Source: Bacteroidota bacterium
Lineage (GTDB): Bacteria > Bacteroidota > Bacteroidia > Chitinophagales > Chitinophagaceae
NCBI GenBank assembly: GCA_023386555.1
Contig: JAEWJK010000016.1
Span: 62,001-126,000 of the forward strand
DNA length: 64,000 nt
Direction of reading: 5' to 3'
The position numbers and the translations under genes are program-made. The notes beneath the pieces were generated by a model, which saw only the letters and a program-made list of their open reading frames with translations, was not told the DNA's origin and ran no database searches. Below are positions 9,941-18,634 of the stretch, one piece after another (the stretch's first letter is position 1; every line of letters begins with the position of its first letter).

Positions 9941-11323
9941 ATGCCATTCCAAACAATCATCGAACCCTTCAAAATAAAATCTGTTGAGCCTTTATTTATG
10001 ACAACAGAAGAGCAGCGTTTAAATTATATACGTGAAGCACATTATAACCCTTTCCTTTTACATTCAACTCAGGTGATCATTGATCTGCTTACTGATAGTG
10101 GAACCTCTGCTATGAGCAGTGAACAGTGGGCCGGAATTATGAGAGGTGATGAATCGTATGCAGGAGCTCAAAGCTGGGAAAGATTAGAAGCCGAGATCCA
10201 GGATCTGACTGGTTATCCATACATTTTGCCCACACACCAGGGACGTGCTGCAGAGAGAATTTTGTATAGTTATTTGGGAGGGGAAGGAAAGATATTCATT
10301 AGCAACACGCATTTCGATACTACAAGAGCCAACATAGAATTTAGTGGAGCAACAGCCATTGATATTCCTTGTGCAGAAGCGAAAGATTCAAGTACTGCTG
10401 AACCGTTTAAGGGAAATATGGATATTGAATTACTGAAGCAAACAATCAGTACATACGGTACCAATAACATTGCTGCGGTAATACTTACTGTAACGAATAA
10501 CAGTGGTGGTGGACAACCTGTCAGTATGGAGAATGCAAAAGCAGTTGCTGCGGTTTGTCATAAACATGATGTACTGTTTATTTTAGATTGTTGTCGTATT
10601 GCTGAGAATGCTTACTTCATAAAACATAAAGAAGCTGGATTTGAGGACCTTTCTTATAGAGAAATTGCACAGCAGATGTTTTCGCTGGCTGATGGTTGTA
10701 TAATGAGTGCAAAAAAAGATGCCTTGGTAAACATGGGTGGATTTCTTGCATTGAAAGATGAAGAACTAGCAACTGCATGTACAAATCTGCTCATCATTAC
10801 TGAGGGCTTTGTTACTTATGGTGGACTGAGTGGAAGAGATATGGAAGCGATAGCTATTGGTTTGCGAGAAGTGTTTGATCCTGCATATTTGAATTATCGG
10901 ATTAAGAGTACTGAATATTTAGGTGAACATTTAAAAGCATTGGGTGTTCCGTTGTTATATCCGATAGGTGGACATGCAGTATATATTGATGCAGGAGCTT
11001 TATATCCTCATATTCCAACAGAACAATATCCTGGACAGGTGCTTGTTTGTGAATTGTATAAGAAAGGAGGAATCAGGACTGTTGAAATTGGCTCGGTGAT
11101 GTTTGGAAAATATAATAGTGTTGGTAAACTGATTCCGGCTGAAAGAGAACTGGTGCGATTAGCAATTCCGAGAAGAGTGTATACGCAAAGCCATATCGAT
11201 TATGTGATAGAAGTGTTTGATGAGATCATAAAAAATAAAGACAATACTTCAGGTCTGAAGATTACCAAAGAGCCAAAGTTTCTCAGACATTTTACTGCTC
11301 GTTTTCAGCTAATAGACAATTAA
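9941..11323 (+). CDS. tnaA: Tryptophanase
   Basis: This 460-residue PLP lyase is predicted to convert L-tryptophan to indole, pyruvate and ammonia. The PLP lysine is in SAKKDALVNMGG (Lys260), and THQGRAAE is conserved. The discriminating positions agree with tryptophanase: FDTTR (Asp126, the E. coli Asp137 site), VEIGS where TPL has MERG, and LRHFTARF (His450, the E. coli His463 site). No tnaC-like leader peptide with a key Trp was seen upstream. The start is the ATG at 9941; a TTG at 9902 would add 13 residues lacking family similarity. A hairpin follows the stop directly. Confidence 0.94.
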   Translation: MPFQTIIEPFKIKSVEPLFMTTEEQRLNYIREAHYNPFLLHSTQVIIDLLTDSGTSAMSSEQWAGIMRGDESYAGAQSWERLEAEIQDLTGYPYILPTHQGRAAERILYSYLGGEGKIFISNTHFDTTRANIEFSGATAIDIPCAEAKDSSTAEPFKGNMDIELLKQTISTYGTNNIAAVILTVTNNSGGGQPVSMENAKAVAAVCHKHDVLFILDCCRIAENAYFIKHKEAGFEDLSYREIAQQMFSLADGCIMSAKKDALVNMGGFLALKDEELATACTNLLIITEGFVTYGGLSGRDMEAIAIGLREVFDPAYLNYRIKSTEYLGEHLKALGVPLLYPIGGHAVYIDAGALYPHIPTEQYPGQVLVCELYKKGGIRTVEIGSVMFGKYNSVGKLIPAERELVRLAIPRRVYTQSHIDYVIEVFDEIIKNKDNTSGLKITKEPKFLRHFTARFQLIDN

Positions 11324-11325
11324 AA

Positions 11326-11353
11326 AAGCACAAGGATGAATAGCCTTGTGCTT
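11326..11353. terminator. Hairpin after tryptophanase gene, likely terminator
   Basis: AAGCACAAGG (11326-11335) and CCTTGTGCTT (11344-11353) form a perfect 10 bp stem with an 8-base loop, three bases after the stop. A-rich sequence precedes it but there is no T run after it on the plus strand, so intrinsic termination is likely weak or needs other factors. Confidence 0.6.
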
Positions 11354-11452
11354 GTTGCCTGAGTGATTCAACTTTTCAGGTGAATGATTGTCAGACCTTG
11401 CATCTCACTATAGGCGAAACACATGCCATTCATAGTAAATGTCGCTATTAAA

Positions 11453-12265
11453 TTATACTGCTACATTGAAATCTCTTAATGCATCATTCAGGCTTGTTTT
11501 CAGGTCGGTTGATGCTTTACGCTGACCGATAATCAGTGCACAACCAACACCAAATTCACCGGCAGGAAATTTCTTTGTATAGCTACCCGGTATCACTACA
11601 CTTCTTGCCGGAACTCTTCCTTTTAATTCTATTGGTTCGTTTCCACTTACATCAATGATCTTCGTTGATTTTGTGAGCACCACATTAGCACCCAATACCG
11701 CTTCTTTCTCTACTATCACACCTTCTACTACGATACAACGGCTTCCGATAAAACATCCATCTTCAACAATAACCGGAGAAGCCTGTAATGGTTCCAGCAC
11801 ACCACCAATTCCAACACCACCACTTAAATGAACTCCTTTACCAATCTGTGCACAACTTCCAACAGTTGCCCAGGTATCAACCATTGTTCCTTCATCTACA
11901 TACGCACCAATGTTTACATAAGAAGGCATGAGTACAACATTCTTTGCCAGGTAAGCACCATATCTTGCTACGGCATGAGGTACTGCTCTAACACCAAGCG
12001 ATGCATAATCTTTCTTCAACAACATCTTATCATAGAATTCAAACGGAGCTAGTTCCCAAGTCTGCATTTGCTGAATAGCGAAGTACATAAGTATAGCTTG
12101 CTTCACCCATTCATTCACCTGCCAACCTTGTTCAGATGGAGAAGCAGTTCTTAATCTTCCTTTGTCCACTTCTTCAATCACTTCACGAACAGCATCAGAG
12201 TATTTATTGTCTTTTAAAAGCTCACGGTTATTCCATGCTTCATTAATGAGTTGCTGTAATTCCAT
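11453..12265 (-). CDS. dapD: 2,3,4,5-tetrahydropyridine-2,6-dicarboxylate N-succinyltransferase
   Basis: This 270-residue protein of the lysine/diaminopimelate pathway transfers succinyl from succinyl-CoA to tetrahydrodipicolinate in the cytoplasm. It has an N-terminal helical region (MELQQLINEAWNNRE), then a left-handed beta-helix of hexapeptide repeats (VNIGAYVDEG, GSCAQIGKGVHLSGGVGIGG, ENGCFIGSRC-type turns) typical of DapD. The length matches the family (270-275). The C-terminal AVVIPG-like segment (ARSVVIPGSY) is conserved. It has its own -7-like box 14 bases upstream of the ATG. Confidence 0.96.
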   Translation of the reverse strand: MELQQLINEAWNNRELLKDNKYSDAVREVIEEVDKGRLRTASPSEQGWQVNEWVKQAILMYFAIQQMQTWELAPFEFYDKMLLKKDYASLGVRAVPHAVARYGAYLAKNVVLMPSYVNIGAYVDEGTMVDTWATVGSCAQIGKGVHLSGGVGIGGVLEPLQASPVIVEDGCFIGSRCIVVEGVIVEKEAVLGANVVLTKSTKIIDVSGNEPIELKGRVPARSVVIPGSYTKKFPAGEFGVGCALIIGQRKASTDLKTSLNDALRDFNVAV

Positions 12266-12279
12266 TGTTCAAATTTGTG

Positions 12280-12287
12280 CGAAAGTA
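12280..12287 (-). promoter_or_regulatory. -7-like box for dapD
   Basis: On the minus strand TACTTTCG is one base from TAnnTTTG and ends 14 bases before the dapD ATG. Confidence 0.35.
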
Positions 12288-12300
12288 TGAAGGAAATAGG

Positions 12301-12473
12301 AACACGGATAACACAGATGTTACTGATTATTGCTGGTGTAGGAAAAAAGTAAAAGTCCAGGAGAATTCACTTTTGCGTCGGCAAGCTGCGTTTCATCGAA
12401 AGTTGAATAGTTATCTTAACGCTAAGCATAAAAAATATCTGTGTTATCCGTCTGATCTGTGTCATCCGTGTTC
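12301..12473. repeat. Inverted element with 9 bp units
   Basis: The left arm AACACGGATAACACAGAT (12301-12318) is the reverse complement of sequence in the right arm. The right arm (12437-12472) is four consecutive 9 bp units: ATCTGTGTT, ATCCGTCTG, ATCTGTGTC, ATCCGTGTT. About 118 bases of non-coding sequence lie between the arms. The element occupies most of the gap between dapD and the coiled-coil gene. Confidence 0.75.
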
Positions 12474-12485
12474 TATCACTCCAAT

Positions 12486-12510
12486 AAAAAAATCCCGCCG
12501 AAGCGGGATT
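12486..12510 (-). terminator. Intrinsic terminator of the coiled-coil protein gene
   Basis: On the minus strand the stem AATCCCGC/GCGGGATT with the 4-base loop TTCG is followed by a run of seven T. It lies about 70 bases beyond the stop at 12582. Confidence 0.88.
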
Positions 12511-12581
12511 CTAGTTTAAGGTGTTTGTAGTTGCCTGCGGTTTTTCTATAGGTGCAATAGGTTAGCAACGACTATTATTGA

Positions 12582-13577
12582 TTAGCTGAATAATCCACCT
12601 TTCTTTAAAGCTTTTCTTCCTTCGCCAATCTTAAATCCGTTATGATATATCTCGATCTTATAATCTCCCTGTAGGTATTTAGCACCTTGCTTCCAGTCGA
12701 AGCTTACAGGTATTCTTTTTCCTTGCTCGTAGTTAACATCTACTTTGCTGGTGAATTTCTTATCGCCTTCATCTCTAGTTGTAAATGTTTCACCTGCAGT
12801 AACCGGAGTTCCGTCTGGTGCAGTTACTACAACGAATATCTGCTTGGTTCCACTTGGAGCAATACGATTTTCATCAATATCGAAAGTAATTCTCATCAGG
12901 TCTGCTCTTTTAGCAGTAGAGGTGCTTACTTCTTTACCACTTCCTTTTACATTGATAGCAGCGATAGCAATGTTAGATGCATGAAGGGTAGATGCTACAT
13001 CTTCAACACTCTTCTTTGCTTCTTCAGTTGCAACCAATGTTTGTTGAATCTGAGTTTTCTCAGTAACAAGGTTATCTCTTTCTGTAGTTAATGTTGTATT
13101 GGCTTCAGTCAATTGCTGGTTCTCTGCTCTCAATGTTTCAATCTGGGCTACGAAATCCTGGATCTGGCCATTCAGTTCAGCGATAAGCTTCTTAGCTCTT
13201 GACAACTCAGCTGCCGAAGCTTTTGATTTTCTTAAGATAGAAGAGATCTCATTTTTCTTTGCTTCGATCTCAGCATTTTTTTCTGCTAAGGCTCCCTGCA
13301 ATTCAAGGTTAGCACCATTCAACTCATCCATTTTCTTAGATGCTTCATTGAATTCGTTCTGTAATTCACTTCTGGCAGAATCTACGTTAGTGAACTGTGT
13401 TTGCAATTGTGCGTATAGTTCTTTAGATTTACTCTTGTCATAGATAATGTACCCTATTGATAACAAGAGTGCTGCAGCAAGAGCAATGATAACGATCTTA
13501 TTATTGCCGCTTTTTGAAGATGATGTAACTTTTGTGCCTTGTTCAGGAGCTGAAGATGGATATTGACTGTAGCTCAT
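12582..13577 (-). CDS. Membrane-anchored coiled-coil protein of unknown function
   Basis: The 331-residue protein starts with a hydrophilic Ser/Pro-rich ~25-residue tail, then one membrane segment (about residues 27-46, IVIIALAAALLLSIGYIIY). A long coiled coil (about 55-200) is rich in Glu, Lys, Ala and Leu with many 'ELNGQIQ/ETLRAEN' heptads. A compact C-terminal beta-rich domain (about 215-331) contains MRITFDIDENRIAPSGTKQI and ends KKGGLFS. The N-terminal tail should be cytoplasmic and the rest periplasmic, but topology is inferred. I do not recognise a named family. The long antisense frames inside it are a by-product of its skewed codon composition. Confidence 0.8.
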   Translation of the reverse strand: MSYSQYPSSAPEQGTKVTSSSKSGNNKIVIIALAAALLLSIGYIIYDKSKSKELYAQLQTQFTNVDSARSELQNEFNEASKKMDELNGANLELQGALAEKNAEIEAKKNEISSILRKSKASAAELSRAKKLIAELNGQIQDFVAQIETLRAENQQLTEANTTLTTERDNLVTEKTQIQQTLVATEEAKKSVEDVASTLHASNIAIAAINVKGSGKEVSTSTAKRADLMRITFDIDENRIAPSGTKQIFVVVTAPDGTPVTAGETFTTRDEGDKKFTSKVDVNYEQGKRIPVSFDWKQGAKYLQGDYKIEIYHNGFKIGEGRKALKKGGLFS

Positions 13578-13639
13578 AAATGTTATTTTTTTAAGTTGAT
13601 CAATTGTATATTTCTAAACCTTTCTAAAACGCTATTCTA

Positions 13640-14350
13640 ATGACAGATCTGTTGATATTAGATATCGAAACTGTACCCCAATCACCACACTTTGACGACC
13701 TTTCTACTGAGTGGCAGTCTCTCTGGGTCGACAAGATTTCGAAAACCATGCCAGAGACTATTACACCTCAAGAAAGTTACAAGTTGAGAGCCGGTATACT
13801 TGCAGAGTTTGGTAAAATTGTTTGCATTTCTACCGCTTATTTCTATGAGAACGAAGATAAACAGTGTTGTTTACGCATTAAAAGTATTTGTAACAATAAT
13901 GAAAGAGAGTTGTTAAAATCCTTTACAGAATTATGCGATAAATTTTGTTCTTCACGTAAAGAGATCGTATTTGGAGGTCATAATATCCGTGAATTTGATA
14001 TTCCTTATATCTGCCGACGAATGTTGATCAATAACCTGCCGCTGCCGTCATGTTTACAATTGAACGATAAAAAGCCATGGGAAGTGAAGATGTTCGATAC
14101 TATGCAATGGTGGAAGTTTGGTGATTATAAAAACTATGTAAGTCTTCACCTGCTGGCAAGTGTGCTTGGTGTGCCAACCAGCAAAACAGATATGGATGGT
14201 AGCATGGTACAGGATGTTTATTATAATGACAATGATGTACAGCGAATAGTAGATTATTGCCAGAGAGATGTTGTAGTAACAGCTAACATTATTCTTCGAT
14301 ATAAGAACAAGCCTTTACTGAAGGAGGAGAATATTGTGATGGCTACTTAA
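13640..14350 (+). CDS. Predicted 3'-5' exonuclease, PolB-exonuclease-like
   Basis: This 236-residue DnaQ-fold protein has the three exonuclease motifs. Exo I is LDIET (Asp8, Glu10), Exo II is GGHNIREFDIPYICRR with the essential Asp, and Exo III is VDYCQRDVV with Tyr and Asp spaced by three. This arrangement fits the stand-alone exonuclease family related to the proofreading domain of family B DNA polymerases. It should degrade single-stranded DNA or RNA from the 3' end with two metal ions. It is divergent from the coiled-coil gene (62 bases between starts), with no polymerase gene nearby. Confidence 0.85.
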   Translation: MTDLLILDIETVPQSPHFDDLSTEWQSLWVDKISKTMPETITPQESYKLRAGILAEFGKIVCISTAYFYENEDKQCCLRIKSICNNNERELLKSFTELCDKFCSSRKEIVFGGHNIREFDIPYICRRMLINNLPLPSCLQLNDKKPWEVKMFDTMQWWKFGDYKNYVSLHLLASVLGVPTSKTDMDGSMVQDVYYNDNDVQRIVDYCQRDVVVTANIILRYKNKPLLKEENIVMAT

Positions 14351-14375
14351 GATACCAGCTTAGGTTTTTTATAGC

Positions 14376-14400
14376 ATCGTCTGTTGCGTCGCAAGCACTT
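14376..14400 (+). repeat. Dispersed repeat R1, copy c (divergent)
   Basis: ATCGTCTGTTGCGTCGCAAG shares its first half with copies e and g. The second half has drifted but reads CACTTCATCGTTCCGAA, and copy e also has a CGTTC.GAA at this point. Confidence 0.5.
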
Positions 14401-14469
14401 CATCGTTCCGAATAATGGTGAACATTCACGGAATAATTTTTGTTACATATAACACCTAAAATCACCTTC

Positions 14470-15705
14470 ATGATCAATAACCTACATTGCTTACCGTTGG
14501 CAATAACATTTTTCTTTGCATGTAACACCAGTTCTCATAGCGGCAACACCGGTTCCGATACATCTTCAACAGCTAATGGTGATCCGGTGGAAACAAAAGC
14601 TGCTAACACCAATTATAAACCGGCTTTCGAAGGTCAAACCCGTATCGGTGGAGTTAAAACTGCAACACCATACGAATCTAAGATCGTCACTAATGAACTT
14701 TCAAGACCTTGGGGTATCACTACTTTACCTGACGGCAGATTATTGATCACCCAGAAAGAAGGAACAATGCGAATTGTTACAACTGCAGGTGCTGTTGGTG
14801 CAGCCATCACCGGTTTGCCAAAAGTAAATTCGGGTGGACAAGGTGGTTTATTAGATGTTACAACTGATCCAGATTTCAGCACAAACAGAATGGTGTACTG
14901 GACCTTCACAGAACCAGTTAACGGTGGAAATCTTACTGCTGTCGCCAAAGGAAAATTATCAGCCGATGAAAAGACAATCGAAAATGCTGTTGTTATTTTC
15001 CGTGCCATTCCGGCTTATGACAATACAATGCATTTTGGTTCAAGGGTTGTGTTTGATCGTAGCGGACATTTATTCGTAAGTGCAGGTGAACGTTCAGATC
15101 TTGCGACAAGGCCACAGGCACAGCATTTAAATTCTGGTTATGGAAAAGTATTTCGCATTACAAAAGATGGAAAGCCTGCTGCAGGAAATCCATTTTTAAG
15201 TAACAGTAATGCTTTGCCTGAGATTTATAGTTATGGTCATCGTAACCCACAAGGTCTTGCCATACATCCTGCAACAGGAGATCTATGGTTATCTGAAATG
15301 GGCCCTCGTGGTGGTGATGAACTCAACCTGATACAAGCAGGAAAAAATTATGGCTGGCCAGCTATCACTTACGGCATTGAATACAGTGGTGCAAAGATAA
15401 GTGGTGGTGCAACACAGAAAGAAGGAATGGAGCAACCTGTTTACTATTGGGATCCTGTACTCTCACCAAGCGGTATGATATTTTACAGCGGTGATGCCAT
15501 ACCTGAATGGAAGAATAACGTTTTTATTTGTGGACTGAACAGCAACCACATTGCAAGACTGGTGATAGAAAACAATAAAGTAACCGGAGAAGAAAGATTG
15601 CTCGCCAATGAAGGACAACGTTTCAGGGATATCACTCAAGGAAATGATGGTGCTTTATATGCTGTTACGGATGATGGAAGGTTGTATAGGGTAGGGAAGA
15701 AGTAA
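14470..15705 (+). CDS. PQQ-dependent sugar dehydrogenase-like lipoprotein
   Basis: The start is the ATG at 14470, which gives a lipoprotein signal (lipobox FFAC, about Cys18) followed by a Ser/Thr/Asn-rich linker. The remaining ~370 residues match the glucose/sorbosone dehydrogenase beta-propeller: PWGITTLPDGRLLITQ, GGLLDVTTDPDF, MHFGSRVVFD, SYGHRNPQGLAIHP and EMGPRGGDELN. These place conserved His, Arg and Asp residues around the PQQ site in soluble aldose dehydrogenases. It should oxidise aldose sugars in the periplasm or at the outer membrane. PQQ biosynthesis genes are not in the window. A TTG at 14440 is an alternative start but would spoil the signal peptide. Confidence 0.88.
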   Translation: MINNLHCLPLAITFFFACNTSSHSGNTGSDTSSTANGDPVETKAANTNYKPAFEGQTRIGGVKTATPYESKIVTNELSRPWGITTLPDGRLLITQKEGTMRIVTTAGAVGAAITGLPKVNSGGQGGLLDVTTDPDFSTNRMVYWTFTEPVNGGNLTAVAKGKLSADEKTIENAVVIFRAIPAYDNTMHFGSRVVFDRSGHLFVSAGERSDLATRPQAQHLNSGYGKVFRITKDGKPAAGNPFLSNSNALPEIYSYGHRNPQGLAIHPATGDLWLSEMGPRGGDELNLIQAGKNYGWPAITYGIEYSGAKISGGATQKEGMEQPVYYWDPVLSPSGMIFYSGDAIPEWKNNVFICGLNSNHIARLVIENNKVTGEERLLANEGQRFRDITQGNDGALYAVTDDGRLYRVGKK

Positions 15706-16044
15706 CGGAAATGGCTTTGTAATATGGCTGTATTCGTTGTTCTGATGGTTTAAATTTATTACAAAGTTCAATTGTACAATGATCGTTCAGTACTTTCATC
15801 AGTGTCACCTTTGAATTTGTTGTTTTAAGGACATGTTGCAATTTTAAATGAAGAATTTCCGATTGATGCAACTGAACAGGTTTAATATTTATAAACAAAA
15901 TAAAGTATTTACTATCGGTGTGAAGAATAGATATGCACTGCTTTTGTTTTTTGCATGAACTCCTTATGATAGGATGATACCCGCTTTTGTAGATAATATT
16001 TGTACTATTTGAAATAATCTTGACTAATCATGATTCTTTACCAG
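15706..16044. other. Intergenic gap with no supported feature
   Basis: These 339 bases lie between two genes whose 3' ends converge. They are AT-rich, with no clear hairpin-plus-T terminator and no R1-type repeat. A 77-codon minus-strand frame (15665-15898) overlaps the sugar dehydrogenase end and has no recognisable product. Confidence 0.5.
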
Positions 16045-18432
16045 CTACTGCCTGTTAACAGGAAAATATACTTTAAAAGTTGCTCCTTCTCCGGGCTTTC
16101 CTTCTGCAGTAATATAACCGCAATAACTGTGAATGATCTTCTTTACAATAGCTAAACCAATTCCAGAACCTGCATATTCACTTCTGCCATGTAAACGCTG
16201 GAACATTTCGAAAATCTTTTCTGAATGTTCCTGTTCAAAGCCAATACCATTATCTGTAAAGGTGATTTGGTGAAATTTGCTTGCTGTGCCTAAATCTTTA
16301 CCGCTTATCTCATTACCTGTAACAGTTGCATACCGAATAGTGATATGTGGCGTATTTCCTGGTTTCTGGTACTTAATTCCATTGCCAATAAGATTCTCGA
16401 ATAATTGTTCAAAGTGAAACCTTAAACCTACCATTTCCGGCAAATGGTCTGCGTCAATCTTTACTTTCTTATTTGTTTCTTGTTGCGAAGCTTTAATTCT
16501 TGAAACGATTGAGTTAAGATCAACTGTTTCTTGTTTATGTGTATCTCTTGTAGCTCTTGAAAAAGTAAGAAGGTCTTCGATCAACTGGTTCATCCTGTCG
16601 GCTGCAGAAATAGAACGTTCAAAATAATCTTTTGCTTTATCTGAAAGATTCTTACCCTCGTGTTCTATTATAAGCGAATTGAATGTTCTGATTTTTCGTA
16701 ATGGTTCTTGCAGATCATGCGAAGCTACATAAGCAAACTGCTCCAACTCTTTATTAGAAGCTTCAAGCTGTTCAGCGTTTTGCTTTTGCTTTTCTTCTGC
16801 TACTTTACGTTCTGTAAGATCACGGGTTACTTTTGAAAAGCCAATAATGTTTTTTTCTTCATCATGCAAAGCAGTAATAACAACTGCACCCCAGAATTTG
16901 CTACCATCTTTTTTCAAACGCCATCCTTCATGATGTGCATTGCCATTGGTTGCTGCTTCTTTTATTAATCTTTTGGGAAGACCTTGGGCAATATCTTCTT
17001 TAGAATAAAATACAGTAAAGCTTTTGCCTATGATCTCTTCAGGGTTATAACCTTTTATTCTTTCTGCACCTTTGTTCCAGTTTTGAATATTACCGTTCGG
17101 ATCTAAAAGTATAATGGCATAATCTTCTACTTCAGATACCATTTTATGATAACGTTCTTCGCTTCTTCTCAATTCTTCATTTTTATATTGAAGTTCTAAA
17201 GCATATCGTTGTTGCTGCTCTTCTGCTGCTTTTCGTTCTGTAAGGTCACGGGTAACTTTAGAAAAACCGATGATATTATTTTCATCATCATGCAAAGCAG
17301 TAATTACAATAGAACCCCAGAATCTGGTTCCATCTTTTTTTATACGCCATCCTTCGTGTGTAGATTTTCCTTTTTCAACAGCTATCTTCAATAAAGACTC
17401 AGGAAGTTGTCTTTCCCTGTCTTCTGCAGAATAAAATAATCTGAAGTTTCTTCCGAGAATTTCGGCTGCTTTATATCCTTTGATGTTTTCTGCTCCTTTA
17501 TTCCAGTTGAGAATATTACCAGAACGATCCAGTAGTATGATAGCATAATCTTCAACTTCTGCGATCATTTTGTGATAACGTTCTTCGCTTTTACGCAGTT
17601 CTTCATTCTTACGTTCCAGATCTTTTAAAAAGTTGCTTTGTATTTCTTCTGCAGCTTTGCGTTCAGTAAGATCCCTGGTTACTTTGGAAAATCCAATAAC
17701 ATTATCGTTACTATCGTGTAAGGCCGTAATTATGATCGATCCCCAGAATTTTGTTCCATCTTTCTTCACACGCCAACCTTCATGTGCTGCTCTGCCTTTA
17801 GTGATGGCATCATTTATTAACCTTTCGGGCAGCATTTTATTTCTATCCTCCGGTAAATAAAATATTCTAAAATTTTGTCCAATGATTTCTTCCGGTTTAT
17901 AGCCTTTGATCTTTTGTGCACCTTTATTCCAATCAAGAATATTTCCATTAATATCAAGTAGAATGATGGCATAATCCTGCACTTCATCTACCATTTTATG
18001 ATAGCGTTCCTCACTCTTTTTTAATGCTTCATTTTTCTTTACAAGTTCTATTGTTTTATCAGGTGTATAAGTAACAAACGATGTATATCCATTGACTTTT
18101 CCTGTTTTATCTCTATCAGGAAGGTAGGTAGCATCGAAATGATATGTTTCACCAGATCGTTCAATAACAAGTTCAAAAGATGTTTTCTCACCCTGCAAAG
18201 CTTTGTGAATATATTTCTCAGCTTCCTGGTAAAGATCATCTCCTAAAACGTCTTTAATATGTTTTCCAACGATAGAAATATTTTCCTGGTGAAAATTTAA
18301 AAACGCTTTATTAACGTACATGCATTTTAAATCGGCGTTTATATAAGAAACCAGTGCAGGTATTGAATCAAGAATATGGAGTTCATCCATTCCAAAAGAA
18401 TCCGGCTTTTGTGATGCTGTTAATATTTCCAT
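16045..18432 (-). CDS. Soluble multi-PAS sensor histidine kinase
   Basis: The 795-residue protein has no membrane segment. A divergent N-terminal PAS (about 15-125) is followed by three near-copies of a PAS-PAC unit starting with SEERYHKM at residues 140, 282 and 424, a strict period of 142. Each unit contains DYAIILLD, WNKGA..IKGY, HEGWR.KKDG and IGFSKVTRDLTERK. The HisKA domain has the phosphorylated His572 in ASHDLQEPLRK. The ATPase domain has N-box NLIGNGIKY, DNGIGF and GSGIGLAIV. The kinase should sense an intracellular ligand or redox state. No response regulator is adjacent, so the partner is unknown. Confidence 0.93.
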   Translation of the reverse strand: MEILTASQKPDSFGMDELHILDSIPALVSYINADLKCMYVNKAFLNFHQENISIVGKHIKDVLGDDLYQEAEKYIHKALQGEKTSFELVIERSGETYHFDATYLPDRDKTGKVNGYTSFVTYTPDKTIELVKKNEALKKSEERYHKMVDEVQDYAIILLDINGNILDWNKGAQKIKGYKPEEIIGQNFRIFYLPEDRNKMLPERLINDAITKGRAAHEGWRVKKDGTKFWGSIIITALHDSNDNVIGFSKVTRDLTERKAAEEIQSNFLKDLERKNEELRKSEERYHKMIAEVEDYAIILLDRSGNILNWNKGAENIKGYKAAEILGRNFRLFYSAEDRERQLPESLLKIAVEKGKSTHEGWRIKKDGTRFWGSIVITALHDDENNIIGFSKVTRDLTERKAAEEQQQRYALELQYKNEELRRSEERYHKMVSEVEDYAIILLDPNGNIQNWNKGAERIKGYNPEEIIGKSFTVFYSKEDIAQGLPKRLIKEAATNGNAHHEGWRLKKDGSKFWGAVVITALHDEEKNIIGFSKVTRDLTERKVAEEKQKQNAEQLEASNKELEQFAYVASHDLQEPLRKIRTFNSLIIEHEGKNLSDKAKDYFERSISAADRMNQLIEDLLTFSRATRDTHKQETVDLNSIVSRIKASQQETNKKVKIDADHLPEMVGLRFHFEQLFENLIGNGIKYQKPGNTPHITIRYATVTGNEISGKDLGTASKFHQITFTDNGIGFEQEHSEKIFEMFQRLHGRSEYAGSGIGLAIVKKIIHSYCGYITAEGKPGEGATFKVYFPVNRQ
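16738..18015 (-). repeat. Triple 426 bp PAS-PAC unit inside the kinase gene
   Basis: Three tandem units of 142 codons each encode SEERYHKM-starting PAS-PAC modules. The peptides are very similar while the DNA has drifted, which implies older duplication kept under selection. Confidence 0.85.
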
Positions 18433-18634
18433 TGTAACCTCAGGACTATTTTAAATAATACAATTGTAGAAGCATTTCCTCAATTATTATCGTAAACTGA
18501 AGTTATACATCTGTCATTTGCTTACCAGCTCTATTACAAGTTTGATTACAAGCCTTGTAGGGGTTGAGATGTAGATAAGTCCTGTTTAAAGTCCAAAAAC
18601 TATTCCGTGCTACTGTTAAACAGGAATAACAGTC

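Noticed and set aside
12265..12519. 84-codon plus-strand frame
   Set aside because: It is made of the 9 bp repeat element and the terminator, has no recognisable domain, and overlaps the dapD start.
13099..13443. 114-codon frame opposite the coiled-coil gene
   Set aside because: It lies wholly antisense to the coiled-coil region, and its Ser/Phe/Leu-rich composition is what an antisense Glu/Lys-rich frame produces.
15665..15898. 77-codon minus-strand frame between sugar dehydrogenase and kinase
   Set aside because: It overlaps the dehydrogenase 3' end, and its composition and lack of a domain do not support a gene.
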